A program made the translations under genes and the position numbers. Positions 31,914 through 32,467 of a DNA stretch of 32,467 bases are shown in pieces; the stretch's first letter is position 1, and the number at the start of each line of letters is the position of its first letter. Source of the DNA: Mnemiopsis leidyi (taxonomy: Eukaryota; Ctenophora; Tentaculata; Lobata; Bolinopsidae); contig JH153114.1 in NCBI GenBank assembly GCA_000226015.1, positions 2,987 to 35,453 of the forward strand, given 5' to 3'. Under the pieces are notes generated by a model, which saw nothing but the letters and a program-made list of their open reading frames with translations, ran no database searches and was not told the origin of the DNA.

Positions 31914-32188
31914 TATACCTGTGCGAGCTTAGCGCGAAATTAGGACATAGGACGAAAGCGCGACGCAAAAGCTCACACACCTATGAGCGTCCCAAAAGGG
32001 CGCGCGCAGCGCGATCCATAGGGCTATGCTGGCTTAGCAACCCGACTCTCAAAGTTGAACGGTACAACTTGCTAAGCCAACATAGCCCTGTGGCTCGCGC
32101 TGCGCGCGCCCTATTGGGACGCACATAGGTGTGAGCTTTTGCGTCGCGGGTCCGTCCTAATTTCGTGCTAAGATCGCACAGGGATATA
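31914..32188. mobile_element. GC-rich foldback element with ~115-120-bp arms
   Basis: The left arm, about 31918-32040, and the right arm, about 32069-32182, are near-complementary over their whole length. Shared blocks include gcgacgcaaaagctcacac, gggcgcgcgcagcgcga and ggcttagcaa. The loop is only about 28 bases. The GC content is far above the flanks. There is no ORF of its own (the minus-strand frame at 31981-32226 is a translation of the palindrome). Confidence 0.85.
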
Positions 32189-32308
32189 TGTGTTAAGCAA
32201 TGGTAAAACGGATATAATCTCGTCAATGGTCAAGCGCGCTGCTGTACAAGGCCAAGGTCTAGGTAAGATATCACCGCGAACAACTTACAACATTAGTGCG
32301 GCCCTCAA

Positions 32309-32345
32309 CGGGCGATGCACGTCTCAACGGGCGATGCGCGTCTAG
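32309..32345. repeat. tandem pair of caacgggcgatgc(a/g)cgtct
   Basis: Two adjacent 19-base copies; a third relative lies at 17149 after SLC38A9. Confidence 0.75.
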
Positions 32346-32370
32346 AATTTCTTCGAAATTGTCGCCAGGC

Positions 32371-32467
32371 CAGAAATGCGTGACAGCGCGTGATGGCCGC
32401 GACAGTAGGTTATCAACCTACAATGCACGTCAGAAATGCGTGACAGCGCGTGATGGCCGCGACAGTA
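32371..32467. repeat. 60-bp tandem repeat running off the window
   Basis: The 37-base segment at 32371-32407 recurs exactly at 32431-32467, giving a 60-base period. The intervening part of the unit contains a 7-bp hairpin, gtaggttatcaacctac. The array continues past the right edge. Confidence 0.85.

Noticed and set aside
31981-32226. 81-codon minus-strand frame
   Set aside because: It reads straight through the GC-rich palindrome and carries no recognisable motif.

Overview
The window is nuclear DNA from an animal: AT-rich, intron-rich, with GT-AG introns and many mobile-element relics and tandem repeats. There is no prokaryotic organisation. I assembled five multi-exon genes by hand, joining exons by splice-site phase and by resemblance to known families, and found one nested single-exon gene. 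A Vasa helicase with CCHC zinc knuckles and a class A GPCR lacking the DRY, CWxP and NPxxY consensus residues would fit an early-branching animal such as a cnidarian. The species cannot be fixed from the sequence alone.

Layout: (1) 1-1546, a flank with a 53-codon ORF and two adjacent perfect hairpins. (2) 1547-4100 (+), TMEM129-type ER E3 ubiquitin ligase, 4 exons, 352 aa. (3) 4772-5982 (-), divergent rhodopsin-class GPCR, 2 exons, 340 aa, tail-to-tail with TMEM129. (4) 7505-8459 (-), small single-pass membrane protein, 3 exons, about 125 aa, whose last codons seeded a 61-bp minisatellite. (5) 9897-10170, a 19-bp tandem array in which most units carry a GATA site and a CACGTG E-box. (6) 10686-16887 (+), complete SLC38A9 (lysosomal arginine sensor/transporter), 13 exons, 529 aa. 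(7) 17282-19501, a hairpin, a 462-bp MITE and a foldback element. (8) 20056-30042 (-), complete Vasa/DDX4, 13 exons, 664 aa, with four zinc knuckles, two of them on recently duplicated exons. A secreted Ly6/uPAR-like gene lies on the opposite strand inside intron 10. Intron 12 holds a 30-bp satellite and a 777-base assembly gap flanked on both sides by that satellite. (9) 30043-32467, no gene seen, ending in a GC-rich foldback element and a 60-bp tandem repeat that runs off the window.

The genes do not form one pathway: ER-associated degradation, cell-surface signalling, lysosomal nutrient sensing and germline RNA metabolism are each represented. The most interesting signals are the E-box/GATA array upstream of a lysosomal nutrient-sensor gene (with a perfect GTCACGTGAC in its intron 3), the duplicated zinc-knuckle exon of Vasa, the nested Ly6-like gene, the stop-codon-spanning minisatellite, and the 5' splice site of SLC38A9 intron 3 copied several times downstream. 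All regulatory readings are inference; gene structures are hand-spliced and untested by transcripts.
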